NCBI GenBank assembly: GCA_948474755.1
Contig: CAOLHI010000625.1
Location: 124,001 to 188,000 of the forward strand
DNA length: 64,000 nucleotides
From: Ctenosaura bakeri
Taxonomy: Eukaryota; Chordata; Lepidosauria; Squamata; Iguanidae
Reading direction: 5' to 3'
Shown here: positions 1 through 12,469 of the stretch, one piece after another
How positions within the stretch are numbered: position 1 is the stretch's first letter
Layout: each line of letters opens with the position of its first letter
Translations under genes and position numbers: made by a program
Notes under the pieces: generated by a model
What the model saw: only the letters and a program-made list of their open reading frames with translations
What the model was told of the DNA's origin: nothing
Database searches by the model: none

Positions 1-900
1 AGCTGGAAATGGCTTCTTCATGGCGTGATACCAGTTAACTTTAGAAGTACGGTAATGTGTTTCTATTACATGTCATAGGGTTTTTTTAAGTAATATATTG
101 TTGTATTATGTTATGTCATTATGCTTTAAAAGCAATTCGTGCCATTTTTCTTACTTTTTTGTTATCTTTTTTGAAAAAAAAAACTTAGGATGAAGGGCAC
201 AAAAATGGATAAAATTTGTTCAAATACCTCTAAAAATGCCTTTTCAAAGTATCTTTTAAAAGTAACTGGAAAATGTTAGCTATTATTTCAGCAAAGTAGT
301 TTCATTCCCATTACTCATATTGCTTTTGAAATGTGACATTGTCATACAGTTGTTAACCCTCATCTGGAAAGTAGGGACATTTTAGAATCATACTTTATTG
401 TGGCATCCAACAGACTTAGACTTACAAGGTTGTATACAATACTGTAGACAGAGTCCTTGAGTGTCACCCATGTATATTTTTAAAAAGTGGAGAAACATAT
501 CTAGAGCAAAATAGAAAGAAGCAAGATGAGATGGGCTGATAAGCTACTTAAAACAAATATTCTCCTTCAAGTGAAGATGTTCATCTGGCTGATATTATGG
601 AATACTCTTGATTCTGCATCTACAAATGCTGCTATGGACAATGGGGTATTTTCATACTCTGCCTTATATTGGAATTCTCACTGGAATGAGAAGATACCCC
701 AGCTGAAGGCATTTAGTAGAAGCTTCCCCCCCCCCATCTAACTGAGAAGGTTTTTAAAAATGTCTTGTTACAGGCAACCGTTTTACTTGTTATTTCAAAG
801 CTTTGCTTCACATCATCAATATAAAAACAGCTTAAGCTGTACTGTCTCTATGCCAGCATTAACCACTGCCAGTATGTTCACCGGCTTTGGTGAAAATATA
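1..900. other. AT-rich flank, no gene seen
   Basis: No supported coding exon or clear repeat family. Short open frames here show no recognisable protein. Confidence 0.6.
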
Positions 901-1080
901 GGCCATTTCCGCATGAGTCTGTTATAGTGCGGTGATTCCACTTTCAACCTCCTATGGAATCCTGGGGTTTGCAGTTTTGGGAGGGGCCACCAGGCCCCTC
1001 CCGAAACTGCAAACCCCAGGATTCCGTAGGAGGTTGAAAGTAGAATCATCGCGCTCTAACAGACTCGTGCGGAAATGGCC
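901..1080. mobile_element. Foldback MITE, GGCCATTTCC family, copy a
   Basis: This is a 180-base, nearly perfect inverted repeat: arms of about 88 bases meet at a GGGAGGGGCC loop near 990. The ends are GGCCATTTCCGCA and TGCGGAAATGGCC. Three bases, ATA, are repeated on each side (898-900 and 1081-1083), fitting a 3-bp target-site duplication. It has no coding capacity. The superfamily is not certain. Confidence 0.85.
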
Positions 1081-1648
1081 ATAGTGCAGTGCATGTGAAC
1101 CATAAGCAGAGCAGTGTGATGGAAGTACCATGACAATATCATCACACAGAAGCCTTTTCCACTGGTTTCTATGACTGATGGGGGCAATTTCTGCTCTTTC
1201 CTGCTTTTCTGCTCTTTTCTAGCCTCTCCCTCCTTCAAATGTTTTCTTATCTTGGAAAAGAGCTGTGATGGGGGTTAAGAATTTGTACATGATTTCAAGG
1301 ATGGTGAAAGACTAATGTTGTTTAAAATATACCTTATTTTATAGTATGCAAGATAATACAGATCATTCCTAGTTCTTTTAACTTGTAACAGTTTCTGCAC
1401 GGGTGACATGTTCTCTCTATGTGTGTTTCAACAAACAGATAAGATAAGATATTTAACCATATTGCTAACAAGATGCTAAAGGTCAGTGTTTATCTACAGC
1501 AACAACCTCTCATTGAGGCCAGTCTGAGCTGGTCTATGGAGTAATTTCACAAATATTGATTGAGAACTTTCATATATACTTGCCTAAATGTTTAACTCAC
1601 AGGACATTTTATGTGGTGCTTAACATTGCAGACACCCAATTTAAAGTA

Positions 1649-2137
1649 CAGTTGGCCCGTCACATTCACTAGGGTTAGGAGCACAGGATCCTTGCAAAAG
1701 TGGGAAAATTGCAAGTATCAAAATGGGATTGTGTGTCTATGGGAAGGGGGTTGAGGCATGGTGGGGAGAACGGACATGCAGGGTCCAAACAAGGTCAGGG
1801 AAAGGAGAAGGAAGAGAGGTGGTTCAGCATGGTGCCGCTGTACTTCCTCTCTCACACCTATCTCCTTCCTTGGGTGCGTGGGACATTGGGAGACGGTTTG
1901 TCATGGCGAGAAACTGAGCTGTGAGCCAACCTTAGCTGGCTAAGCAGTGGCTGGTGGAGAAGGAGGGGGACCAGAGGTAGTTTTTAAAGGGCTGCACAGC
2001 CTAATTGGAGCCACTGAGAGGGCAGTTTCCCCCAGAAAAGAAGAACCTGAGGTGTGGGAGGGGGGAGAAGGAGTTGAAGAAACTCTCAGATAATCAAATC
2101 TGTGAAAGTCAAACCTGCAATTGTGGAGGACCAACTG
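1649..2137. mobile_element. Pogo/Tigger-like MITE with TA duplication
   Basis: It begins CAGTTGGCCCGTCACATTC and ends GGAGGACCAACTG, imperfect terminal inverted repeats, and is flanked by TA (1647-1648, 2138-2139). The GGCCC-type terminus followed by a stretch resembling CACTAGGGTT is typical of nonautonomous pogo-superfamily elements (family knowledge). No transposase remains. Confidence 0.7.
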
Positions 2138-2417
2138 TACTTCCCTTTGTTCTGGGGAACTTCATATCATTGATCCATGAATTAAGTTCTGTTTGTTTTG
2201 TATTTTCTATTTTACTAGGCTTTATACATAGCAGTTAATATGTTAGTGAGGTCCATGTATGCAAATGCTGTTATTTTTGTAAATCATATTGTTATCATCC
2301 CCACAATATCCACTTATTATCTTAATAAGGCTACTGAAATTTTGAGCATTCATAAAATCCTTCCTGCCTTCTGGGCCTTGTTTCATTATGTTGTATTGGC
2401 TGATAATCAATAACCAA

Positions 2418-2597
2418 GGCCATTTCCTCACTAGACTGTTATAGCGCTATGGTTCCACTTGTAACCTCCTATGGGATCTTGGGGTTTGCAGTTCAGGGAG
2501 GGGCTGGCCAGCCCCTCCCTGAACTGCAAACCCCAGGATCCCATAGGAGGTTGCAAGTGGAACCATAGTGCTATAACAGTCTAGTGCGGAAATGGTC
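2418..2597. mobile_element. Foldback MITE, GGCCATTTCC family, copy b
   Basis: Same family as 901-1080, with arms of about 88 bases joined around a GGGAGGGGCTGGCC centre. The right terminus reads GGTC in place of GGCC. With that single change the flanks are CAA (2415-2417) and CAA (2598-2600), a 3-bp duplication. Confidence 0.83.
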
Positions 2598-3545
2598 CAA
2601 GTTGATAATTTCTATCAAAGCATTAATTGCAAGCATATTTCCACGGGGCACTGGAACTTACAATTAAAGACACTAAGTGGACTTCAAATAGCTTTTTTCA
2701 TGTCGGTACCTCAACAATATGAAACCAACATTTTTCTCAACATTCAAATTATAATACATGGTTGGTAGAAAAATATAATGCTTTTCCTGGCTAGCTAGTT
2801 CTGCTACAACTGTGAATGCTATATATAGTCTATGGGCTCTTCCAGGCTGATCTAGCAACATCAGAGTGTGGGCAAGATGGCAAGAGTTTTGAATGAAGAA
2901 AGATTTGCACATGTTGGGAGAGACTGCAGCAGTTTGCTTTTGCCTAAGCCTACTGGGAAGGGCAAGGTTCTACCTTTTCCTTTTCTCTCCCTCCTGCTGT
3001 ATTAATTGAGTGCAAAGTGCTTTTCTACTTTGAACTTAGTTTGCAGCAATTGAAACAAACAAGGGTGGTGGGGGAAAGTGGAAGGAGGAAAAAAAACTGA
3101 TATTTTTAAAGCAGCTGGAAAAAATGCAGCAACTAAGGATTGATTGGGACTGTTCCTGCCAGACTGAGACAGTTGGAGCATATGCTAGCATAGCCAATGG
3201 GGATTCTGAGAACTGTAATTCAAAAAATTAATTTGTCTGATTGTTCCACAGCAATTGAAGAAAAGGAACTTACTTATCTTCCTGAATGAGAAGGAGAGAA
3301 TTGTACATCCTGTAGGAGGAGAACTCTTTTTTAAAAAAAATAAAAATAAATTATTGTTTAAAACATAAAAAGGTAACATTAACGCATATTGTATCATCAC
3401 AAAAAGTAACTAAATACTTATATTTCGATCCTAGAATCGTTCTGTATCTTTATAACTTCCCCTTCCGACTTTGGGAACGAGATAAGTTCCATTCTATTTC
3501 CTAAACAGTCACATAATCCTTTATAGTTAATATTCCTGAGTATTT

Positions 3546-4925
3546 TCAAAAATTAATGTTCACCATCTTGATACCATTCCATAAATTCCTATAATAGTTT
3601 ATTATATTGTCCCATTCTACCATAAATCTCTCAGTTTTCTCTCCTCTTAGTACATAAATAAGCCTATCCATTTGAATCATATCAAACACTTTCATCTCCT
3701 GTTCCTCTAATGAGGGCATAATTTCTGATTTCCATTTTTGTGTTAACAACATCCTAGCGGCAGCTGCCATGTAAAACAATTGTTTTCCAGCCTTTTTTTC
3801 TAGACCATCATCCATTATAGATAATAGATAGAATTCTGGGGACATTTCAAACTGAATGCCTAACATTTTCTCTATTTGAATATGGATAATCTTCCAAAAT
3901 TTTTTAACAATTTTACAGGACCACCACTGATGATAAAAAGTACCAATTTCTTGAACACATTGCCAACATTTGTTTGAATAATTACAATACACTTTAGACA
4001 ATTTTACAGGTGTAAGATACGATTGCAGATACATCTTGTATAGGTTTTCCTTACTATCTTGGCATGCAGTATATTTAACCTGTTTTTTCCAGATTTTCTC
4101 CCATTGTTCCATAGGAATTGGATGAGAAACATTTTGTGCCCATTTAATCATAGCTGATTTAACAGGCTTGTCCTCTGAGGCCCATCATAAAATAATTCTA
4201 TACATGGAAGAAATAGGTTTAGATTTTCTTGAGCATAAAATTGCGGTTATTTCCTCCTCCTTTATTTGGCAATCATTTAATTTAATATCACTTCTTAGTT
4301 TTTCTCTGAGCTGTCTATATAAGAGCCAGTGACATTTAATCCCAGATTCATTCAATTCTTGCTGGGATCTAATTTTAATTTGATCTTGTTGCTTCTCAAC
4401 CAGATCTTTATATTTTATCCATTTATCGGATAATATATTTTCCTTTTTATAATAGGCCTCATGAGGGGAAACCCACTGAGGGGTTTTCAAACACACTCTC
4501 ATAGCATATCTTCTCCATACATTTAGTAGAGCTTTCCTTATATAATGACAGTTAAATTCTTTATTATTTTTGGCCTTATTGTACCATAGGTAAAAATGCC
4601 AACCTGACCAAAGACCCTCTCCTTCTAGATTTAATAATTTGGTGTTATCTAGATTGATCCAGTCTTTTATTCAATTTAAGCAGCAAGCATGATAGTATAA
4701 CACCAAATTTGGCAACGCTAACCCTCCTCTCTCTTTTGAGTCTTCTAGAGTTTTCAGTTTTACTCTTGGCTTTTCCCCTCCCCATATAAATTTAGAAATT
4801 TCTTTCTGCCAACCTTTAATAATTTTATCACTGTGTATAATTGGGATTGTCTGAAATAAGTAGAAGATCTTTGGTAGGACAGACATCTTCACAGTGGCAA
4901 TTTTCCACAAAAACAATAATCTCAA
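3546..4925 (-). pseudogene. L1 ORF2 C-terminal remnant with CCHC motif
   Basis: Three broken frames (4925-4671, 4502-4185, 4151-3546) continue ORF2 past the RT domain. The last carries C-x2-C-x8-H-x4-C (CWQC to H to C), the conserved C-terminal motif of L1 ORF2, and ends about 210 bases before the A/T-rich tail. Confidence 0.88.
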
Positions 4926-4940
4926 ATTATTCCATTTTTT

Positions 4941-5962
4941 TTAACTCTTTCGAAATGTCCTTCCATATTTTTTCATAATTATTTTTAAAGAGGTCAGAGG
5001 TTTTTTGTGTGTGATTATAATTCCTAAATATTTAACTTTCTTAACAATAGTATATCCAGTTAATTGTGATATCAAGGTTTCCTCCTCTTCAGAAGTATTT
5101 TTAGTTAGTATTGTTGTTTTTTCTTTATTAATTTTTAAGCCTGATTGTTTTTCAAAATCTTTAAGGACAGTTCTGAGCACATTTATATTATGATTAGGGT
5201 TTTCCAAAGTGACCACTAGATCGTCTGCAAAAGCTTGAATTTTATATTCATTACCTCTTAGTTTGTTCCACTTTAATTTGAGGTTATTTCTAATATTTGC
5301 AATTAAAACTTCGATCAACACCAAAAATAAAATTAGAGATAAGGGAATTCCTGTCTCATTCTTCTTTGCACTTTAGATTTTTTGGATTTCTGACCATTTA
5401 CAACAATTTGTGCAAATTGGGTAGAATATATGGCTTTAATCAAGTTCAACAACTGTTCTCCCATATTCATCTTTTGGCAAATATTCATCATGAATTTCCA
5501 ACTGACGATGTTGAAGGCCTTTTCGATGTCCAAAAAAAGGCAACTAATTTTTTTGGGGAGATGATTTGCATAAGGCTCTATTATATTAATTATGTTTCTG
5601 ATATTATCTTTTATTTGTCTCCCAGGGATAAATCTGGCTTGTTGTTCTGGTATCATTTCTTGAAGGACTCTCTTTAATCTATTGGCCAATATAGCAGTAA
5701 AAAGTTTATAGTCTGTATTTAATAGGGAAATTGGACGATAGTTTTTCACATTAAGTGGCTCTCTTCCTTCTTTATGAATCAATATTATATCTGCTTCTTT
5801 CCAAGAATTTGAGATAATTTCCTGAAATGCATCATTCATAATATTTTGAAGAATGGGTGATAACTGGTGTTGAAAGGTTTTATAAAAAGACACTGAATAA
5901 CCATCCGGACCAGGAGATTTCCCTTTTTTTGCTTTACAAATTGCTTCTGTCACTTCTGCCAT
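4941..5962 (-). pseudogene. L1 ORF2 reverse-transcriptase-domain remnant
   Basis: The first frame (5962-5333) holds KGKSPGPDGYSVSFYKTF, KNYRPISLLNTDYKLF, IPEQQARFIPGRQ and LDIEKAF; the second (5324-4941) holds the catalytic FADDLVV, then GLKINKEKT and KYLGI. The order matches RT blocks of L1. A frameshift near 5330 and further stops downstream inactivate it. Confidence 0.92.
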
Positions 5963-6430
5963 TGTAATTGAATTGTTCAGTATCTTCCTCTGTTCTTCAG
6001 TTAAGTCTTTACTATTTGCTGCGATAAGTAGATTTTTATTGATTCATCATTTAAATCTTGATTTTTGTATAATGCTGAAAAGTAGTTTGTGAAGATTTTC
6101 CTTATCTTGAAGGGATCGGTAAGTGTGATTTCGCCACTCTTTATTTTGGTAATCAATGTTTTCTCTCTTTTCTTTTTCAGTCGGAGAGCCAATCATTTGC
6201 TTGCCTTGTTAGCCCATTCAAATGATGTTGTCTCGCATATAGCAGTTTATCATTAAGTTCAGTGTTTATTTGAGTCTCTAATTGTTTCTGTAGCATCTTT
6301 CTTTCTGTAAAGATTTATTTGTTGGATCCTCATTTAGTTTCTTCTCTTTATTTCTTATATCTTCATTAATTTTCTGAATATTCTCTCTCTTTTTTTTATT
6401 AATCTATGCTCTGTGTTGGATAAGATAGAC

Positions 6431-7173
6431 TCAGATAACTGCTTTCCCAGCATCCCACACAGTTTCAAGATTAATACCTTTTTTTAGATTTTCCTCAAAA
6501 TATACTTTTATTAGATCCTTGATTTTAGTTATTAACTTGTCTTCTGATAAGAGCTTCTCCTTTAGTCTCCAATTGAATATACCTTCTGATCTCTTCTTTA
6601 AAATTAGTAATATTGGGTTGTGGTCTGAAAGATTTCGCGGTAGTATAAGGGCAGTATAAATCATAGACTTGGAGACTAGAAACATATCAGTTCTTGAAAG
6701 TGAAGCATGAGGTTCAGAGTAGAATGTGTAGTCTCTTGCTGATCCATACAGATGTCGCCATGGGTTGATTAACTCAAGATTGTCTACTATTGAGTCAAAT
6801 GATAAGGGAAGCTTTACTTGCTTTTTCTTTATCTTCTTTTCTGATTTTTTGTCCAAACTTGTATTAATCACCCTGTTCCAGTCACCAAAGAGGATTATCT
6901 TACTGTATGCTAGGTTAGAGATCTTCTTATCTAATTCTTTATAGAAATTTCTTGTTTGGTATGTGAGCCGTATAATCCTATTAATAAAATTTGTTGATTT
7001 TGCCAATTTATTTCAACTGTTATATAATGTCCTGCCTCGTCGCTGAAGATTTCTTTAGAATTTATTCTTGGGTTCACATAGAGGACTACACCTCTTTTCT
7101 TTTTATTTGGAACAGAGGCAAATTCATTACCTAATTTTTTATTTTGAATTAGATGAATTTCAGAGAATTGCAC
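6431..7173 (-). pseudogene. L1 ORF2 endonuclease-domain remnant
   Basis: Two overlapping frames together cover an APE-type endonuclease domain: GVVLYVNPRINSKE and LLIGLYGSH in the first (7173-6931), FGDWNRVI and SDHNPILL in the second (7006-6431). The catalytic-looking D of GDWN and the SDH motif remain. A frameshift near 6950-7000 breaks it. Confidence 0.88.
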
Positions 7174-7324
7174 TTGAATTTCTTTTTAGGCACATCACGT
7201 CCAGTTTCTTCTTCGCTATATAATGAAATATCTTTTTCCTTTTCTGGGGAGTAAGAATTCCTTTAACATTCCAAGATAGGATCTTCAGATCCATTTCTTA
7301 TAATTTTATAAGCTGTTCTAGTTT

Positions 7325-8083
7325 CTAGTTCCTTTCTTCTTCTAAATCTTCTCTATCTTCATTCTCTGTCTCATATCCAGTTACTTCCCACTCTTCGTCT
7401 TCCTCTCGATCTGGTGCTTTCTTTTGGTTTACATCGAGTTGTACATCCTCTTTTCCTTCTTCTTCTTGGCACTTGCGTTTCCATTGGTCTTTCGCATACC
7501 TTTTTATGAAGATCTTAGCTTCCTGTATCGTATCAATTTTAAATAGTTTCTCTCTGAAACGAAAGCTGAGGCCTTCCAGTTTCCCCCATCTGTACAATAT
7601 GCTTTGACGCTTTAGAAAAGTTGTTAAGAATTTATATTTGTTCCTCCATCACAGAATTCTTGGTGGTATATCTTTATAAATATGAACCTTCATTTTGTCA
7701 ATTATAAGATCAACTTCTAAACTCTTTTGAATTATATCTTCTCTAGTCTTCTTTTGAGTAAAATATACCATAATGTCCTGAGGCAGTTTTCCTTCCTTGG
7801 CAATTCTCGATTCTATTCTGTACATTTTATCAATTTCCCATTCCATTCTTTCACAAGATATATTTAGATAGTCAGCTAAGGGTGGGATCAACCTCTCGTA
7901 TAAGTTTTCTTCTTTACATTCCATCAGACCTCTTCTCTTTAAACAATTTTCTCTTAACTTCAAATCAAATAATGCTTTTTCATCCAGGAGGCGTTCTTGC
8001 TGTCGTGTCAAATTTTCTATACTTTCTTCTGTCTCTTTCATTTTAGTTTCTAACGTTGTCACATGATTCTTGGTAGTCTTCAA
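7325..8083 (-). pseudogene. L1 ORF1 (RNA-binding protein) remnant
   Basis: The upstream piece (8083-7649) begins in a coiled-coil-like heptad region (ETKMKETEESIENLTRQQER) and passes into a domain with RRM-like spacing (RIAKEGKLPQDIMVYFTQKK). The downstream piece (7597-7325) carries the C-terminal RYAKDQWKRK segment and a strongly acidic tail. A break near 7620-7650 separates the two. This is the nucleic-acid chaperone that coats L1 RNA in intact elements. Confidence 0.85.
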
Positions 8084-8150
8084 ATCTTCTTGCAGTCCAG
8101 AGGAGAACTTTTTTGATAAAGACCTTAAATTCCTTAGGAGTGCACTTCCT

Positions 8151-9053
8151 ATTTGTGTATACAGGCATAAGCCAGGGACCTTGTAGTGACTTTTAGGTAG
8201 TCACATTTTTGCTCTACCTAGCATGCTGTTGTTGATGCTGTCTTGCACTGGCTGTCAAGGATTTCAGGTAGCAATTTTCCTAGCTGTACTAGCAGAAGTT
8301 ATACCAGGGAACTTCTGCTTAGAAAGCAGGTGCTCTTGTCACAGAACTATGGCCTTTTTAGCAGCTAACAACCAACCAAACAACCCCCCGCGCCCAAACA
8401 CATAGTTAAAAACAACCCCATTCAAGCTCATATACTTCTGAGTATTTTTGTACAGCAATGTGCTGTTAACATAATTCAGCAGAAGGCCTCACAGTGTTGT
8501 ATTCCCGACAGAAGATTAATTTAGAATTTCTTACTTTATTGCAAAGGTTTTGAGAAGTATTTCAATTGGCGTGGGTGGACTGAGATGACAGTTTTATCAG
8601 CAGAGTCCATGTGTGTTATAACTCACTTCTGGAACATGAAACAGTTTCAGCTTGGCAGAAGCCAAGTAAGGACAGGATCTAGAAGGTAAGGTGAAAAAGG
8701 TAAAGGAAGGACACTATTAAATGAAAACATACGGGGACAAATATGCTGTAACAGAGAACAAAAAAAAATGTATGGAGACGGGGAAGTGATAGCAAGAAGA
8801 GAAAACTGTAGATGCTAAAAGAAGGAAATAAAATATATTTTTATGTTCTTTGTATTGGCAATTTGCTTGCAGGCTGGCAGATGCTACTGTGTCTTGGTTC
8901 CCAGTTTCATATTGATGTTAAATGAACATTAGGACTGCAACTATATATTCTTACATGGAAGAAAACCTGAGGTTCAGGGCAGCTAAAGCTACAAAATAAA
9001 ATTAAGAAATAGATATGAAAATATAAAATATATTTGTGTAGGTGTGTATCACT
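8151..9053. other. Unique-looking AT-rich DNA between L1 and hAT-like element
   Basis: I see no gene or repeat that I can name. The frame at 8223-8405 has no family resemblance. Confidence 0.5.
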
Positions 9054-9189
9054 CAGGAGTTGGGAAATTGTGGCCTTCCAGATGTTTTGGGCCTATAAAT
9101 CCTGTCAGCTTTACCAAATACGGCAATGGTGAAGCATTATGGGAATTGTAATCCAAAAACATCTGACGGGCCACAGTTCCCCACTCCTA
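9054..9189. mobile_element. hAT-like short nonautonomous element
   Basis: A 136-base element with ends CAGGAGTTGGGAA and TTCCCCACTCCTA and an imperfectly palindromic interior (CCAGATGTTTTGGGCC against ATCTGACGGGCC). CAGGGGT-type ends suggest a hAT MITE. An 8-base duplication is not convincing. Confidence 0.55.
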
Positions 9190-9939
9190 CTATAGATGTA
9201 GATATGATATTGTTGGCATTCATTCTTTAGTGAATGCTGACATTATATTTATATACGGAAAAACAATGTCTTGCTTTTGGATTTTATTCTAACATCCAGC
9301 AAAAGCTCATGCTGATTCCCGCCCCCCCAAAGTATACCCTACTTCTGTCTGGGACCAAGCTGTGAGAAGCTGTAACCTTGTAGATCACTGTCCACGTACA
9401 TGGATGACTGGATTGTCATTTGCTACCTATCTGTTCTTCACTTGGGCAGCACTGGAACTGAAGATAAAGATTTGATTTAGGGAGCAACATTTGACATAGA
9501 TGTCCAACATCTGGAAATGTTTGGGTACAGCAGCACATTGGCTAGGTGGGCAATACCTCTCTACCCTCCTGTCTCACATGACTGGGATAGCACAAGTTGT
9601 TCCTGCAGCTGTTCTGCTTGACAGCCCAAATCAGTAGAGGAGGGGACTATTAGTAGAATTCTGGGCCAATCAAGTGATAAAAGAGGAAGCTGCAGTGGGG
9701 AATGTGTGAATTCTTTTTGGACTAGTGCACATCCTTCCTGATAGGGCTGCCAGATGAAATAAGAGGCAGGACTCTTGTTACTTTAACAGTTGTGTAGAAG
9801 AAGGAATTTCAGCAGGTGGCAATCAACATCTGCTGAAGTTTACTCTTCTACACCACTACTAAAGGGACTGGAGTTTTGTCCCTTATTGTACCTGGCAATC
9901 CTACTTACTAGAAATGTGGGTCACTCTCTTTGGACCAGC

Positions 9940-10159
9940 TGAAGATATGAACACACAGTGGTTAAATGCCAGTACTGCAAGCCACAAGGTTGTGAGTTCG
10001 ATCCTGCTAGGCTCCAAGGTTGACTCAGCCTTCCATCCTTCCGCAGCTCGGCAAAATGAGTACCCAGCTTGTTGGGGGCATGTATAGAAATACATGCTAT
10101 TTGTAAGTTGTTCGCCGCCTCGATCCATATGGAGAGGCAGGATACAAAAAAAAAAAAAG
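9940..10159 (+). repeat. tRNA-derived SINE with L2-like tail
   Basis: The head has a B box (GAGTTCGATCC, about 9996-10006), and the body reads GACTCAGCCTTCCATCCTTCC. The tail (TTGTAAGTTGTTCGCCGCC, then GGAGAGGCAGGATACA) resembles the 3' end of L2-type LINEs, and an A-run closes it at 10148-10158. It is a SINE copy rather than a tRNA gene. Confidence 0.7.
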
Positions 10160-10309
10160 GATACCATGATACCTTTTGCCACTAAAGAAAGTCAAATAAA
10201 TTTCAAAAGTGCAGAAACAACAGCTCTGCTATCCATCCCCAGTAATAAAATTTATATGTGCATTGGACTAGGAGGGTACATTTACTTTACAGCTAATATC
10301 CAATAATAG

Positions 10310-10910
10310 AACCACCAGTTTCTATCAGTTTATAAATTGAGACAATACTTAGTAGAAGCACTGTTGGCAGCAATTGCAACCGAGAGTCTTCTTGGATAAG
10401 CTTTGAGCGTCTGAGTCCTGCAATTTTTGCTCATTCTTCGTAGCAGAATTGTTTTGTGGTAGGCTTGACTAATGTTTTTCTTACCTAACCAGCAAGTTTT
10501 AGTGGATGGCCTTCTCTAGGCAGTCAGTTGACTGTAATGTTCTTTCTATTTTGCAATAGTGCATTGAATGGTGCACTTAAGGATGCCCATAGTTTGCAAT
10601 TTTCTTGTTTTTAACTCACTCATAGTGCTTCTGTACAACTTTATCTTCAACTTGATAGCTCCTTGGTCACCGTGCTGTTTGCACGGTGTATATCTAAATA
10701 TAGGGGCCTTCCAGAAACAAAGGTATTTAATCTGACCTCATGTGGCACTGGAATTGCAGACAGATGGACTCAATTCAACTACTTATATGGCTTCTGGAGC
10801 AGTTAGTTACACCAGTACTGATGTCTGTCACAGCAAAGAGGGAGCACATGCATACAACGACTTCCAGTTTGTATTTATAGTAGTTAAACTGTGGACAAAT
10901 TAAAGTGGGG
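10310..10910 (-). mobile_element. Internally deleted Tc1/mariner-like transposon
   Basis: On the minus strand, the segment near 10690-10560 resembles the Tc1 transposase N-terminal helix-turn-helix (a TKEL-containing start after GTGACCAAGGAG). The segment near 10400-10340 resembles the transposase C-terminus (a degraded AAIAAN-ASTKY-like stretch). Only about 300 bases separate them against about 1 kb in an intact gene, so the middle is lost. Frames are broken. The call rests on recognition of this widespread vertebrate family by eye. Confidence 0.6.
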
Positions 10911-11353
10911 GCAGAATCAAACTGCTGCAAGGCACTGTGCATAAACCAGATTGGGATCTCCCCCCCCCAAGCTGAAATGCTTTAAGTAGGCCAGGCTTGG
11001 TTTGATTTGGGGTGATTTACAAACTGGAAGAGGAAGCAGCAGGAAGCATTAACACTTTCTTCACCAACTTTTTTCTGACTTCCACTATTCACTCCCCAAA
11101 CATCCTTCCCGTTGGGCATTAAAATTATAGAAGTCCAGGAAAATATGACTCTAAAAGTGACAACCTTATTGACCTTCCATGTCAGTGGGGCAGTGACACT
11201 GTTTTGGATTTTAGTCTGAATTTTAAAGGAACTATCCAAGGTGCCAACATGTATTTGTGGAATGGCTTCCAGCATCATGGATAGCTCCTTCAAAGTGTGG
11301 GCTAAATCTCTGGAGCAGCGTTGCCACTTGACTGCTATGGATGTCAGCAGTTT

Positions 11354-11524
11354 CTTCAAGTCCTTTCTGACCTAAGGCAACCCTAAGATGAACCTATCAG
11401 AGTGTTTTCTGGGGCTGAGAGTGTGTGACAGTCCCTGGGTCACCTAAAGGGTTTCCGTGGCTGAACAGGGACACTGGTCTCCAGGGTCATAGACCAATGC
11501 TCTAACCACTACACATGCTGGCTG
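11354..11524 (-). repeat. tRNA-derived squamate SINE, Bov-B-like tail
   Basis: The minus-strand copy reads from the tRNA-like head near 11524 to a tail near 11354; in + orientation the tail is TCAAGTCCTTTCTGACC, then AAGGCAACCCTAAGATGAACC. The middle GGGTCACCTAAAGG and GGCTGAACAGGGAC correspond to the conserved body. Confidence 0.75.
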
Positions 11525-12188
11525 ACTGCTGGACATAGCATAGGACTTATTCTCAGTCAACCTGTCGGAAATATAAAATGCAAAGTGACCAGAACTGTCC
11601 TTAAGATAGGCTATTTTTATTAGAACTAAACAAGTTGTACCAAAAGTTTACACTTTTTTTTTGGCCTTTGACTGATTCTAATGAAGGTATTGCTTGGCTA
11701 GGCACCTGGAAATAGGCAAACATACAAAGAAGAAAAATTTGCAGTTCTTCTGTGTAGTAATGAGTCTGCAAATGGTTGTCTGTGAGGAAAAAAAATGTGG
11801 AATTTTTCAAGCGTTTATTTTCAGCGTCTTTATAAAGCTACACCTTCTAAGGTTTTTCAGAAAAAAAGAGGCTATGGTGGCTAGAATGAAAATAGAGAGT
11901 TCCTCTACCTTTAATGGATGTGGAGAAAAAAGAATTTCAGCAGGGGTTACCTGGCTGTGTAACACACAACCCCTGTTGATAGTCCCTCTTCTATACAAGT
12001 AATAAAGATACTGGACCCCTCTCTAGTTTTTGATCTGGCTCTAAACTCTAAAATGAACCCACACAGTTAAAATATAAAGTTAGTAGGATGGCGCAGAAAA
12101 TGCGTTCTTCAGACGTATCAGTCAAAGATGAGAGTAGACCTATTAAAATACAATATACACAATTAAAAACAGGCTCGAAAGAAACGTT

Positions 12189-12367
12189 GGCCATTTCCAC
12201 ACGAGACTGTTATAGCGCTATGATTCCACTTTCAACATCTTATGGAATCCTGGGGTTTGCAGTTTCGGGAGGGGCCGGTGGCCCCTCCCGAAACTGCAAA
12301 CCCCAGGATTCCATAGGATGTTGAAAGTGGAATCATAGCGCTATAGCAGTCTCGTGAGGAAATGGCC
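12189..12367. mobile_element. Foldback MITE, GGCCATTTCC family, copy c (just upstream of OAT promoter)
   Basis: An almost perfect 179-base foldback flanked by GTT at 12186-12188 and 12368-12370. It sits directly against the left edge of the OAT CpG island. The arms differ at only a few positions, suggesting a young insertion or a copy that self-corrects. Confidence 0.87.
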
Positions 12368-12469
12368 GTTAAAAAGGCGCTGGGGACGATCAACGCCCGC
12401 CACGAATTAATAGCTATTTTATCATTGGGGGAGAGAGCGAGAGACAGAACACGAGCTCAGGTCTCCACA

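Larger units (their letters stand above)
3333..8100 (-). mobile_element. L1 LINE, nearly full length, degraded
   Basis: Read on the minus strand, this is an L1 retrotransposon with remnants of ORF1 (about 8083-7325), then ORF2 (about 7173-3546) and a short A/T-rich 3'UTR. ORF2 shows endonuclease motifs (FGDWNRVI, SDHNPILL), reverse transcriptase blocks (GKSPGPDGYS, YRPISLLNTDYK, FADD at 5231-5220) and the C-terminal Cys-Cys-His-Cys motif. Every frame is interrupted, so it cannot move by itself. The 5' limit is uncertain: an open frame continues to about 8150, while a candidate target-site duplication would put the end at 8100. Confidence 0.93.
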
